A stretch of 64,000 nt of DNA from Saposhnikovia divaricata (Eukaryota; Streptophyta; Magnoliopsida; Apiales; Apiaceae). Both the position numbers and the translations under genes were made by a program. The stretch covers positions 104,840,501 to 104,904,500 of the forward strand of contig CM071598.1 of the NCBI GenBank assembly GCA_036435485.1. The letters are read 5' to 3'. The notes beneath the pieces are model-generated. The model was not told the origin of the DNA, did no database searches, and saw only the letters and a program-made list of their open reading frames with translations. Positions 20,343-32,622 of this stretch are shown here, piece by piece (position 1 is the stretch's first letter; every line of letters begins with the position of its first letter).

Positions 20343-20453
20343 TACCCTAATTGTATTATTATATTTACATCTTTATTCTTATTATCTCTATTCGAATACC
20401 AAAATATAAATTTAATCTTGTAACTTTGTCCTTGACGAAACTAGGCTTCAACA
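20343..20453 (+). mobile_element. 3' end of the 5' LTR of family B copy B1
   Basis: From CCCTAATTGTATTATTATAT to GGCTTCAACA. The same text ends the LTR at 32553. The U3 part is missing. Confidence 0.8.
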
Positions 20454-20455
20454 TA

Positions 20456-20473
20456 TGGCGCTGTCTGTGGGAA
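20456..20473 (+). other. Primer-binding site of B1
   Basis: TGGCGCTGTCTGTGGGAA lies two bases after the LTR end. It is the same site as in B2 and B3 with one change. Confidence 0.7.
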
Positions 20474-20521
20474 CGTTTAGAGAAAAAAGAAGAAGATATA
20501 TCTGTATTAAGTCAATCACCG

Positions 20522-21472
20522 ATGGCTCGTCAAACATCCTACCAAACTCCTATTCGTTCCTATAATTCATTCGGCAACTTTACTGTCGGCAAAATGTCTC
20601 AACATGTCAGATCTACCATCACCCGAATTGTTGTTGACAACGGTGGTCGTGCAAACCTTCTGGACAGAGCTTCCGATGATGGGCATCGTCATCAAGGTGA
20701 ACAACCCCCTATTAGGGATGCAAGAAATATCATCTTGGCATTAAGAGACAGATCCAATACTCAGGAGAGGAGAGAAGATACACCTGTAAGGAGAAGAAAC
20801 CTGGAACCAGAGTTCAATTGTGCATCGGCTGACGTGTATCGAGAAGCATCGGAAGCAAGACAACGTGAAATTGTTAGGCACCATGATGAAGAAATTCGGA
20901 GGAGAATTAGAGAATTGGAAGATCGTTAAAACGAACTATCCGATGAACGACGCCGACTTCGAGAGAACCTAGGCGAAAGAATATCCCCACGTGGTCGGTC
21001 ACATAATCGACGATCTCCTACAGGTGACCGATCACCAAGGAGGAGAAGATCTAGATCAAGGGATCGGCATTATACAGCACCTGGCGGATCACCATCCCGT
21101 GGAGGCACTCCTTCCAATGATGATTATAATCGTAGAAACAATGGAGGTCATAGAAATAGACATGGTAATAATGGTGGAAACCGTAAAAATAAGCATGTTG
21201 GTGGTTATAGAGGTGATGATGGTGACTACCATCGTCGACATAATGATTACAATAGGAGGAATAATGATGATGATCATAATGCATATGATAACAACCAATT
21301 TGATGAAGCATCCCTTCTGCAAGATCAAATGGCAAAGATGGAAAGAAGGACCCGACAAACTTAGGTCGAACTAAGAAGTACCATACAAAATTTCGAGTAT
21401 GCTACGTTTAGAAACTTGCAGAATGAACACAATGACTATACAAACTCGTCTAAGCTTATGAAGTACTATTAA
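20522..21472 (+). pseudogene. gag-like gene of family B copy B1 with two in-frame stops
   Basis: One continuous frame of 316 codons from ATG 20522 (MARQTSYQTPIRSYNSF) to TAA 21470-21472 (KLMKYY end), broken only by stops at 20927-20929 (TAA where B2 has GAA) and 21362-21364. In order: an N-terminal part with PPIRDARNIILALRDRSN, an Arg/Glu-rich helix (about 110-145), an RS-like basic stretch (RRRRSRSRDR), Asn/Gly/His-rich repeats, and a short helix (EASLLQDQMAKMERRTRQT). B2 goes on into the Retrotrans_gag domain after this helix; B1 instead ends. So the short form is a deletion product that may supply only the RNA-binding-like front part. Confidence 0.7.
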
Positions 21473-23740
21473 TAGCTTATCATCGGCCTCATCATTATCA
21501 GATAAGTTTAAATAAATTGATGTTGACAAGCTTATAATCTATCTGTTTCAATAGGACATATAGTCTAATATTTATTTGAAATTTCTTCTTGTTAATAATG
21601 CTATATGAGATAGTTATTAATAAAATTTCAATTTCTTTCATAAATATTGATATGCATATGTGATTTATTGTTATGATATAACTTAGTGGTTTAATTTCTT
21701 TGTGAATGACAAGCCATTGGGCACTGAAAAATTTATCCAACCCAAACAAGTGTTCACCGATGGTCACTAGGGGAAACAAATTCGATGGACTCCCGAATAA
21801 GTGACCAGTCGTCAAACACATCGGGGGCATCAAAATGATCTAATCATAAACTTGTGACCAATCGACAATCATTTGGGGGAAATTTTTTTACCAAATTCTG
21901 ACTTATGATCTATCGACACTCACAAGACTCGTGACCTATCGGCAATCAACTAAGGGCAAATATCAATTCAAGCCCCAACTTATGATTTGCCGATACTCAC
22001 TTGGGGACAAGAGAATTTTTGCTTGTCCTAGACTAGCGATGTACCACTTCAAAATCAAAACAATAAATCACTTTGGGCAGAGAATATATCGGGCCAGATA
22101 TACGCTTCAGTGCGAAGCTATGATGGTCCACCCGCCAACTTTTAAAGTTAGGAGATGAGAAAGTGGTGATCTACAGTTTTTTAGAAATTTTATAGATCAC
22201 AGAGTATATCTCATCGCTGCACAATCTAAACCAAGGGTACTTGTATGGACTTTTGAGGATTGGATGCAGAAGCTGAACCGAAAAACAGCGTTTAGTACTA
22301 TGATGGTTCAAAGTCACGCAAAAGAATTCGATGGAAAGTGGAATGATCACTTAGCCATTGGATTAAATATGATAGCAAACGGATCCAATCATACTCGATC
22401 CGATGCAAACATAAAGAAGATTATATCCAGTCATGCTCGATCTATTACAAACAGAAAGAAGATTATAACGCAAATGCTTGGAGTAATTTTGAAGAATTTT
22501 AAAGATCAAAGAAAGAATTGGATCTGGCTATGTAAATGTTGCATTAGAAACAATTGTCATTCCATTATACTAAACTACAAAGATCGACATGACATAGATG
22601 TCAAGACACTAAAATTGTATTACTTCCAATTACAAAATCATGGAGAATCTCCTTCTACAGAAAGTAAAATTAGTGGTGTTTGAAGAAAGATATGTCACTG
22701 GATTCATTCAAAAAAGTATCTCTCCCTACCTCAAGACACGGACGAAATTTTCAAAGGGTCTCATGGTGATATTGAAGCTTAATAGAAGCGGAAATCTACA
22801 ATTTCAAGAAAAATTGGTATCCGATGACTAATCAATGTTAGAAAGCACAAGGAAAAAATGTATCCAGTGGTTGATCAATACTACAAAGTATCGAAGGAAA
22901 TAATTTCTTCACGATGTCCGTTAACAACATTCTATCCCATGGGTTATGAAGATCACTCTACTATAAAGAATATAGAATATGAAATAATGGGCTTCTTTCA
23001 TACGTCCAAACATTCTTCTGCGTCCAATGACTTTGTTGTCTCCAATGACTTTGCTGGTTATATGAAAACAAGGATATGTTTTGGCTACTTTCTAGATCCA
23101 ATGGTATTGTTAAATATGTAGGTAACGAAATATTTCATGAAGTCCTTGTCTTTCAAAAACATTATGGACCTACTGATACAAGAGTTATACTCAATTCGTT
23201 TCCAAAGGTCGGACCTATATTTTTGCTTCCGAAGGTTATTCTTATATAAGTTCATTTGGATAAAATAATACTTGTCTACAATGAGGATGGAGGCTTCATC
23301 AACAAGAACAAAATAAATCATTTCATCACTCCGGGATTCAAATTTAGCTATGAGGACCAAAAATATTTCTCGAAGGCAAACCTCCAAAAAATATTGGGGA
23401 CTAGTTGATATATATTACCAAAGACTAGAAATGGTTGCTAAAGACTAGAGATGTTGCCAAAGGTTATTGATGTTGCCAAAGGTTAAACTATTCAATATTT
23501 GCACATAAAGGCTATACTTGCTAGTACTTGCTTCCAATGACTAGACTTGATGATATATGTTTCTGAAGACTATTTACATATGGGCTCATGTTGTACAATA
23601 ATATTAGATCAAATATTGAAGTCTTCGGGTGCGGCTTAGAATATGTTGTGTCCAAAGGCTATATCGAGCTTTTCTGTGTCCAAGGGCTATACTTTAGTTT
23701 TTCAGCGTCTGAAGGCTATTATATGGTGATGTTTCACACA

Positions 23741-23840
23741 AATATGGGGATGATGTTTGTATACCCAAGGGAATTGATCGAAGGTGTATAAATATGGGGA
23801 TGATGTTTGCATACCCAAGGGAATTGATCGAATGTGTATA
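23741..23840 (+). repeat. 50-bp tandem duplication
   Basis: Units 23741-23790 and 23791-23840 start AATATGGGGATGATGTTTG and differ at two bases. Confidence 0.95.
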
Positions 23841-24181
23841 AGAAAATGATTTAAGCATTTATTGAAGTCAATCGTTTTCAACAAGTATCGAGGACCAAGG
23901 TGATTAAAAAAAACAACTAAAGACAAGTGCTTTTGTTCAAAGCACGTGAAGTCTCCAATGCCTAAATATATTCTGCATGACCATATTTGGATAAAGTAGT
24001 TATAAAACAAGTCATGTTTCAGACTTGTTTGTGTCCAATGACTACATTCTGAAGTTACGTTCATCCAATGGTGCGGGCCAATTACATACAAATATTTTAT
24101 AGGCCTTGGATACCGATTGAAGACAAGAACGACCATTACAAATTATTTGAGTATTTATTGAAGTCATCGTCTTCAACAAAT

Positions 24182-24191
24182 AATGGGGACT
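24182..24191 (+). other. Polypurine tract of B1
   Basis: AATGGGGACT immediately before TGTTGATAC. The partner site at 31891-31899 reads CTGGGGACT. Confidence 0.65.
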
Positions 24192-24740
24192 TGTTGATAC
24201 AAGAAATATATATATATATCTTGTATCCGATGGATGGGCCTGCATATTCGTGTCCAATGGTCATCTTTATATGGGCTTATATGGACCAAATAATGTCTCA
24301 TTATTATTTATGGCCGAATACTACATCAACATTGTACTCGAAGGCCTTATCAACGGCCCACAAATATATTGAGCCCAATACACTTGAACAGCCCATAAAG
24401 CTGAGCCCAATGCTTAAGGCAGTGGAAAGAAATTATATGATCGGAAACCTAATTCTAGAAGGATCCAGATGCTCAGAATATCCTTTCAAATATGGACACT
24501 ACTTGCCGCCAAACACAAAAGACGTGAGCTGGGCCGAATATTACCATAAATACAATCTTAAATCGAATAGAACTACGTGGACTTGATCCCTATAAATAGG
24601 GTACGTAGGCATCTTGAGAGATATCCGAAAATCACACACCCGATTACAAACTCTCAAGAGCAGTCCAAAATTACATAAACCCTAATTCTCCCCCTAAATC
24701 ACCATGGATATCAAATTCCTAAATTTATAGCTCTTTTTAG
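24192..24740 (+). mobile_element. Family B LTR (3' LTR of B1), right end lost
   Basis: Starts TGTTGATACAAGAAATATAT and includes a TATA box (TATAAATA, 24591-24598) followed by GGGTACGTAGGCATCTTGAG. From about 24686 it follows the B' LTR version (compare 32172-32225) rather than the B1/B2 version, then stops at about 24740 before the TCAACA end. The LTR is therefore a mosaic and truncated. Confidence 0.8.
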
Positions 24741-26039
24741 TGCATGAGAAGGTGTGTGAGTGAAACCTGCTAAGTTTTGAGTGACTACTCACAGCCGAGC
24801 AACATTCATTATTCAAAGCCAACCGACATGAAACATTGTTTCAATATCTAAGGAGTCAGAACCACAGTGTTTGGCTCTATTATAATAATTGGATTCCAGC
24901 CAGCAATCTTCAACCATGCATCATCTCCGAGGGATCCTCATCAGTCTCAATTTAAAGACGAATGGAATCACATCAAAAATAAATTAGACACACTATCAGC
25001 ATATTCAATTGTTTTGACCAGCCCTTGTGATGTGACTGGCTTCATCTTCTCAGATGCAATGGAAATCTAATAGGTTCATCTTCCGGTACAACCAGGAGTG
25101 GAATAGGTATTTTGTATAAAGGATAAGCATTGATTCAACTAGAACGAGATAAACGTCTACGAAAAAAAAAATCAACAAAGAATGTGAATTATTCTCATGT
25201 GGTGACAACGATGAGTGTGTTAAAGCCACAGCTGAACTTTAATGTCAAGTTGAAGCCCATAGAGTGCACGTGTATCTGGTGGCAACAAAGAAAGTAACAA
25301 AAAAAGGGGGTCAACATACATAACATAGCCAGGCGACAAAAGCAGCTGAACATGATATATGTTTGTAGTTTGTACAACCAAGCAAGTGGACATGCCCTGC
25401 ACAAGGATATCCCAAAAATTATATGTTTACATTTAGAAAAGAAGAGCCACCTGGGAGCTTATGAAGGTGTACAAGAAATTTTAAAGCAAGAAAAATTGTA
25501 GAAGAAATATGGACTCGTGCAATGGTAGGAAGAAAGAACAAAAACTGCAGAAAATACAAAAATCAAAGGAAGAAGCAACAATTAGAATGAAGCAGTAAGA
25601 AGGAAAGTGAGGTGCACCTAGAAAAGAAAAAGATGCAAAAACATCAGAGAGCTGGAGATGGTTCTGGAGGAAAAAATAGCTTGAAATTGAAAAATGAATC
25701 AGAAGGCCAACCTTCAATACCATGGAAGTCAAAGCAGCATATAAAGGAGTACAAAGAAATTACTTTTTATGATCGTCATGATAACCGCAGGAGAAATGCA
25801 GAGTTCAAATGAAGAAATGACAAGGAACTTGCAGAAAAATTGTTAGATGCTCGCATCTTTGAATCGAAAGATAAACAAATTCAAAAAAAAAAAATACATT
25901 TGCTGCGGCGGGGATTGAAGCTCAAAATGAGAAAAAGGATGTCTGTATCAGTTACTCGTTTCCAAAATGAAAGTTAAAATTCATCGATTGAATAGAAGCA
26001 ACGGGACATAACAAACAAAAATCTGAAAACTGCAGAATG
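24741..26039 (+). other. Unidentified purine-rich DNA, left part
   Basis: It continues at 29682 once the solo LTR is removed. The plus strand of 25440-25920 is strongly A/G-rich. An ORF of 67 codons at 24867-25070 and one of 66 codons at 25612-25812 have no recognised domain. Because it lies between a family B LTR and a family B 3' region, it may be the interior of a further non-autonomous element, but no primer site or gag is visible. Confidence 0.4.
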
Positions 26040-26044
26040 CAGAA
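26040..26044. repeat. Target-site duplication (left) of solo LTR, CAGAA
   Basis: CAGAA precedes the LTR and recurs at 29677-29681. Confidence 0.9.
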
Positions 26045-28589
26045 TATAAGAACCCTAATTTTTGCAATATTTTCTTTTATATAATATCATGTGACATTGT
26101 CAATTTGGAACCTTTCTAGTCATCCTTGTTGTTTAATGGAATTGATTGTCTGAGAAACTATGATTGTTACATTCACTATGAAAGATAAAGGGAAGATGGT
26201 GGAAGGCAAGAATCTTATCGTTAGTAAGATTTATCAAACTTGGGACTTGAGAGTTATTGGAGTATTAAAAGATTTATTAGGAATTATGGATATTCGAGGA
26301 ATTTACACAATTAAGTACGTAAGGAATTATAAGGGAAATCTCTACGCGACGAAATATTATTACGAGAAATTAATTAAGATACGATACGAATTAAAGACTA
26401 AGTGACAAGCATTGGTGGAAGAATAATGATACAAGGAATGATATTGCATGCAAGTCCCATGCAACTAAGTAGTTAGGAAAGCAAACTAGTTATACAAAGT
26501 GGACAAGAGGAATAGTAACTAGTTGGTACCTTTTCCAAGGAGACAAGAGGGTATGGTGGCCTATACACTAGGCTTGTACCATGTGATACATATCCATACA
26601 CCAATACATATCACCCAACACTTTACACATTATTCAACCAACAACCAAAAAGCAAGACAAGAAACTCTCTCCCCCCCTAGCTTCTTTGCTCTCGGCCAAG
26701 GTAGAAAACAAGGAAGAAAAATTTCCTTTCTTCCACTTCTCTTCATTCTTAATTCAAGGCAAAATTCCTAGGCACTCTACATCATATAAGGAAGGTATAC
26801 TAAGAATTCCAACCCTTTTCATCCATTAGGTTTCAAGATATAAATTGTTAAAGTTTTGATGAATAGTAACAATGTTGAGTTTTCTTTTAGATCTTGGATT
26901 ATAAGGATTGTAGGAGCTCATCCAAGGTGTTCTTGAGACTTTTAAGGCATACCCAAGGCTCCTAGATGCTCAAGAAGGTATAAAAACCCTAACCCCTCTT
27001 GGCCATTTGGTATTTGGGATGTTTAATGTTAGATCCATGGTTATTAGTGTAAATCTTGGACATATAAGTGATGGATGATGTAGATCTTGAGTTTAAGTGT
27101 TGTGGTTGTGATTTTTAAGCTTGTGGTTAGTGTATGTAACTCCATGTATGTTATAAAGTATGATCTTGATGGTTTAGATGATGGTTGTGATGTGTATGTA
27201 AGATTCTTGGTTGGTTAAGTGATATAAGCATGCTGAGATTTTTCCAGGAACTTGAACTGTCTTGTAGGAGGGTTTTGAACCCCTAAATCTTGTTCCCTGA
27301 AGTCCTAATATATATTGTTGGAAAGGTATTTGAATGTAGTTTCCAGAAATATAAGGTTCATGACTAGGTCATGAATAGATTTTGAGTTATGGCCTGAGAA
27401 GTGAAATGTGTTTCTGGAATCCGGACTGCACTAAATGGTCCCCTTGTGAACCTTGTTTAAACCCCTAAAAATTTATGTAGGATCATGGACAAATTAGAGA
27501 AGCTAGTAAATGCAGTGGGGAAGCCTACCCAAAAAGAATTAGATTAAAATATGTATTTTTCAATTTTATAAAAATGTTAGAGTAAAATTCGCGCAAGGGA
27601 AAAAGTCGTAAGTGGAGTGTAATTTTAGGGGTAATGGATATGATTCGGATATGGTAACCAAATTAAGTCGAATAAGTGACGAGCGTAACCGAGTGATGAC
27701 ATAAACCTATAGTGGGGCTAGAGGGTCATAAGACGAAGTCATTAAGTTAATTTTGTACCCCCCTAAAACCTCGATATTAAAAGAGATATTGTTAAGGTAC
27801 TAACGATCGGCTATTGCTTATGTATAGATCATCCCACTCCGCAAGCTCGACCACCCCAACCTCACCAAGGCAAGTTTACTTTTCAAAACTTACATATATA
27901 AGGACTTTCACTGTTGTGTTTGTAGTTTTCAATCGTATCAAATGTTTATGCTTATTGAAGTAATGATGAAATTGAGATGTATAAGCCCTTATATGTATGC
28001 ACCCCTTGAACTTAGAATGAAATGTTTTCTTCGGACAACGACTCTAGCAATAGAGGTCGTAGCGGTCCATATATACTATTAACCGGGGGCGGTATATTAT
28101 TATATCGTAATTACATTGTGAAAGCCCGAAGGGTCATTCGGGAAGTATCGTATACTCAAGTAATTATTTTTATATCTTCATAAATACTCAAAATACCTAT
28201 CTTGGATTAAAAGCTTTCTTAATTAAATAATTATTTTATTAATTATTAATATTAAATCTTAAAATATCATTTATTAATTATTGTTCATTATTTTAAAGAC
28301 AAAGCTAATCCAATATACCTTTAGCACTTTCAAACTCGAACTCTTTCGAACTCAAAAATTTTTCGAAAACCCCCGGTCAGGTTTGCTTCTTGTGTGATTT
28401 CAAGAATCATCGGTCGACTGATGTCGGACCTCAATTACTCAGTTTTTAATCAAAATCAAGTTTTTAAAAGAAAAAGAAAAAGGGACTCTGGCAGGTGTGG
28501 GAACCGTTGACGAACGATTCCCGGGATGTGTAAGCGGCCGTGAGCCAGGCGGTCCATCAATTATTATTCCGGCCCAGGTGTTGCCGAAG

Positions 28590-28672
28590 GATGATTACGG
28601 ATGTAGTTTTCATCGAGGGTGATTACGGATGTAGTTTTCACCCGGGGATAGTTACGGATGTAGTTTCTATCC
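28590..28672 (+). repeat. Three-fold 28-29-bp repeat in solo LTR
   Basis: The core TTACGGATGTAGTTT occurs at 28595, 28623 and 28652. Flanks vary (CATCGAGGG, CACCCGGGG, CTATCC). Confidence 0.9.
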
Positions 28673-28673
28673 T

Positions 28674-28685
28674 TCTACCGGTAGA
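28674..28685. promoter_or_regulatory. Palindrome TCTACCGGTAGA in solo LTR
   Basis: A perfect 12-bp palindrome one base after the triple repeat. It is conserved in the family C and D LTRs. Function is unknown. Confidence 0.45.
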
Positions 28686-29676
28686 GAAGACCCGCGGATT
28701 ATTGGACTCGGATGTGGCGACTGATCATCGTCAATCCCTGTCAGGTTTTTATGTTTTCTTCCAGTCCCATCCTCCACTTTGGAAAAATACTCAAACACTG
28801 CTTCTTGGGCCTAAGTGCCAAGTTGCCGATTGTGTGGCTTTTGATAAGAAAAATATTGACATCGTGCAGTATCTAGAACTGCAAGATTTTCTATAAAGAT
28901 TGGCACGTGTTAGTGCACTCTTGAAATTATTTCAAAGAATGAAATATTTTGAATGAGAAACCTTCTAAGCTAATGGAAGGAAAGAGGTTTGCAATGATGT
29001 ATTCCATGTACAGAATGTTAACCGTAGAGTGTTTTGCCGAAAATGATATACTCATATGTATATATTTTAAAACTTGAGATATGTTGAAATGGGAACCTTA
29101 TAAAGGGTTCATATGTTATTCTTAAAGCTCCTTAGTGAGTATAAATGGTTTATTCAAACTCGGACATATATATTGTCCAATTATGTTTTGAAATCTGAGA
29201 TATATGCCCATACAGTTGGGAATGTTTTCAAAATAAACCACATTATTATTTTTCAAAATGGTGAACTTGCTGAGCATTATGTAGCTCATTCTTGCTTTAT
29301 AAAAACTTTTCAGAAAGAGAAGAATTTGGTCGGTTAACTCCGCAACAGCAGAAGAGGAGTAGAAGATTTACCCCGGAGATGATTTAGTTCCTGATAAATA
29401 CTACAGAGTAAGTCTGATAGGTTTTCATCTGTAATAGTAAGACTTGTCTTCAAGTGTAGTTGTATAAGTGGAAGTGCGTAAGATTCTGGATTGTACAGAT
29501 GAATTGTAATATTTAGTTTTACTTTTGATTATCATTTCTGAGGCTCTAACTTGTTTGTGCGTAAGATTGAGGTCTGGATGGATGTATTGTTGAGTTGTAA
29601 AGTTAATACAGGTACGATATGGTTGGATGGTGATCTGACGACTTGAATCTTTGACCTCGGATTTGGGGGCGTCACA

Positions 29677-29681
29677 CAGAA
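29677..29681. repeat. Target-site duplication (right) of solo LTR, CAGAA
   Basis: Same pentamer as 26040-26044. Confidence 0.9.
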
Positions 29682-31055
29682 TGCATTACTTTACACAATG
29701 AACTACTTTTATCAGGAAAGGCCTGGCAGTGAATCATATACCATTAGAAAGACCTTGGAGTCTAGTTTTTTATGCAACAAACGGTTCATGAAAAGGATTT
29801 TTCTGCTGAAAGTTATGGCTATTTTAATGATAGGATGTCTAGGTGTCCAGACTTGTAATAATTTGTAAAATCTGCAAGTTCTTTCTAGATTAAGGCCATG
29901 AGAACTATACAAAGAAGACAAGATGGAGATCATACTAGCTTGCAACAGCAAAGTAGCAACCAAAAACATAAAAACATATGGTTGTCTTCAATTTTAGGAG
30001 AGAAAAGATGATGACGCAAGCTGCAAAGCAAGAATATTCAAAAGCAGGAAGCGCAGGAGAGGAGCTAATGAATGAAAAAAAATCAGAGTTACTTTGCCTT
30101 GAAATCTAGAAGAAAAGGTATAAAACAAGTACAAGGATCTGCAAACAACACAACAGTTGGCGACAAGTTCCTAAACAAAAAGGAGTAAAGAAAGTTAGAA
30201 GGAAGAGGTACGCTCCTAAAAGAAAATTTGGAACTCAGAAAAAGATCAAGAAGCAAATAGGCAGAAAAAAAGGAGTAGCAGCATTACTTAAAAAAAAAGA
30301 GCATGGTTGATTAGTAAAGAAACTGGAGAGCACAGATGAAAAAAGCGACTGAGAAGCAAAACTGAGAAACACCACCACCAAGCAAAAAAGAAGCAGAGCT
30401 GGTTAATAAAAAGCTTCAAAGGATTTAACTGAGCCAGCAGAATGCAAGAACTTGATTAACATGGTGTACTCAACAATAAAAAAGAAGTGCACTATAGAGG
30501 ATCAATGACCTCCAACAACATAAGAGATGAATACGACCAACAATCCATAAACAGAAAGCAAAACCAGATGATTGGAATTGAAGCAACTCTTCAAAAACTC
30601 TATGGTAAACATGTAAAGCTCTTGGCCTTTTAAAGATGTCAGAATTTAAGAAAAAACACTCGAAGGCATGGTTGACAAGCTCATGTCCAAACTAGCCAAC
30701 TGATTGTGGAAAACTATAACTTGAATTAGATCCCCGGCTTTGGGACTCAATTACAATTTGCAGTTAACATCAGGGGACTGTGTGGAAGTGAAAACTCATA
30801 AGGACCAGCTAACTCATAGAATCACTAGGAGTAATCAAAGAATGCCGTTACACAAGTCTCAAACACAGCAGCGAAGAATCAAAGCGAAACAAGCTGGAAT
30901 CACAAAAGTTTCTCACTAGAGCTATTGATCAAAAATCAGGATCTGATTTACAAAATCAAAGATAAGTGCTACTTTTCTTTTGCAGTTACATATTTCATTC
31001 CGTGCATAGAATCAATTTTTTTACCAAGCCTTGTGCAGATATATTATGGAAGAAA
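29682..31055 (+). other. Unidentified purine-rich DNA, right part
   Basis: Continuation of 24741-26039. 29980-30480 is A/G-rich on the plus strand with many AAGAAG and AAAAAG runs. No domain, tRNA or element border is recognised. CAGGGGACTGTGTGGAAGTG near 30771 looks like a purine tract before a TG, but no partner LTR was found. Confidence 0.4.
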
Positions 31056-31899
31056 AATCATTCCAACCCAAACAAGTGTTCACCGAGGGTCACTTGGGGG
31101 CAAGGATTTCGTTAAAGTCCTGAATTATTGACCCATCGTTCAACACTTGTGGGGAAATAAAAATTATAATCCTAGACTTGTGACCTATCGACAATCATTT
31201 GAGGATAAAAAATTGATCAAGTCCCAGACTTGTGAACTATAAATGATCACTTGGGGGCAATAAATTGATCAAATCCTAAAATTATGATCTATCGACACTC
31301 ACATGGGGATAAAAATATATATCCGTCCCAGACTAGTGACATACCACTTCTTTGATGAAGCAATAAGTCACTTGGGGGCAGAGGATATATCAGGCCGGAT
31401 ATACACTTCAGTGCAAAGCTATGATGGTTCGACCAAGACGAGAAAGTGATGATCTACAGTTTTTATAGATTTAAAATTTTATAGATCACAGAGTATATCT
31501 CATCAGTGCGCAATCCATATCAAATAAGTAGAGTCTTTTGACAATTTTGTGGCTTACGGATGACCTCTCATCAAAACCAAGCTAGATGATTTTGTTTTAT
31601 ATAAATCAAATTACTTGACGCTTGGAAACATATTCTATGCAAGCGAAATCTAGCAAAGATTTTGGCCCGAATCGAATTGCTTGATGCTTGGAAACCACAT
31701 AGACAAAAGCGAAGTGTGAAACACACAAAAGTTAACATCGTGGCAAATTAAAAATATAGCTAATATTTAAGCTATATCATTATTCATGCTCGAAGACACA
31801 AATATATTGGTGACTGATCACAACTTAAAAGGTTTGCTCCGGACACTAAATAAAGAAAGTGTTCATCGAAGAAAAAACCTCCGATAAACACTGGGGACT
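31056..31899 (+). mobile_element. 3' untranslated region of a family B variant (B')
   Basis: Picks up the family B 3' region at CCAACCCAAACAAGTGTTCA (compare 21738 and 34687). It runs through the same CACTTGGGG phrases but in only about 840 bp, and ends with CTGGGGACT before an LTR start. Confidence 0.75.
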
Positions 31900-32280
31900 T
31901 GTTGATACAAAATATGGACCCGATCCTGAATGGATATTCGACTAAACCCAATATAATTGGGAATATAATAAATGAGGAAACTTAACATCTATAGGTGACT
32001 TGCTCCTAAAGAATAGGGTTTGGACCTAAACAAGATCTGATGCCGAAAATAACTACGTGGGCTTGATTCCTTATAAAAGGATACGTAGGCACCTTGAGAT
32101 GGGGATCCCCAAAATTCTATTATCTCTTAGAATTAACTCTCTCAAGCTCAGCCCCAAAACTACATAAACCTAATTCTTCCCCCAAAATCGCCATGTATAT
32201 CAAATCCCTAATTTTATAGCTCTATACGTATACCCGGTTATAAATCTAATCTTGAAGCTTAGTCCGTGACAAAAATTGGC
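31900..32280 (+). mobile_element. Short-form family B' LTR
   Basis: Starts TGTTGATACAAAATATGGAC and carries a TATA-like ATAAAAGGATACGTAGGCAC. It ends near GACAAAAATTGGC without the usual TTCAACA. Much shorter than the B1 LTR, with a different U3. Confidence 0.7.
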
Positions 32281-32553
32281 ATTTACTTGGGCTGGGCCTA
32301 ATATTACCATAAATACAATCTTAAATCGAATAGAACTACGTGGACTTGATCCCTATAAATAGGGTACGTAGGCACCTTGAGAGGGATCCGAAAATCACAT
32401 ACCCGATTACAAACACTCAAGAGCAATCCCAAACATCACAAAAACCCTAATTGTATTATTATATTTACATCTTTATTCTTGTTATCTCTATTCGAATACC
32501 CGAATATAAATTTAATCTTGAAGCTTTGTCCTTGACAAAAATCGGCTTCAACA
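32281..32553 (+). mobile_element. 3' half of the 5' LTR of family B copy B2
   Basis: Joined directly to the B' LTR at about 32280 (ATTGGCATTTACTTGGGCTG). It includes the TATA box (32354-32361) and the normal end GGCTTCAACA at 32553. Confidence 0.8.
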
Positions 32554-32555
32554 TT

Positions 32556-32573
32556 TGGCGCCGTCTATGGGAA
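32556..32573 (+). other. Primer-binding site of B2
   Basis: TGGCGCCGTCTATGGGAA, two bases after the LTR end. Confidence 0.75.
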
Positions 32574-32622
32574 TCATTTAGAGAAAAAAGAAGAAGATAA
32601 ATTTGTATTAAGTCAGTCACCG

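Larger units (their letters stand above)
21473..24191 (+). mobile_element. 3' untranslated region of B1
   Basis: Non-coding, 2.7 kb, shared with B3 (inverted), B4, B' and B2. It ends with the purine run AATGGGGACT at 24182-24191 next to the LTR. ORFs such as 22264-22683 are open by chance in homologous DNA. A 50-bp tandem duplication is described separately. Confidence 0.75.
26045..29676 (+). mobile_element. Solo LTR of a family C-like chromovirus
   Basis: The 3,632 bp run from TATAAGAACCCTAATTTTTG (expected TGTAAG, one G to A change) to GGGGGCGTCACA, with a CAGAA duplication on each side. It is the plus-strand version of the LTRs at 36935-40427 and 46859-50345: it shares the GAAAGGTTCC-like opening, the CCACCCCAACC stretch, the TTCTTCGGACAACGACTCTAGC stretch, the three-fold 28-29-bp repeat and the TCTACCGGTAGA palindrome. 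The last about 350 bp differ and carry no histone-tail-like ORF. The internal region and second LTR are gone, as expected from recombination between two LTRs. Confidence 0.92.

Noticed and set aside
22264..22683. 139-codon ORF in B1 with a counterpart at 4909-5178
   Set aside because: Conservation is at DNA level across non-coding family B 3' regions; frames are not consistently open and no domain is seen.
24867..25070. Host gene exon
   Set aside because: A single 67-codon frame with no splice pattern or known domain; not enough to call a gene.
28540..28896. 118-codon ORF over the triple repeat of the solo LTR
   Set aside because: It is open because the 28-29-bp repeats lack stops; the protein only mirrors the DNA repeat.
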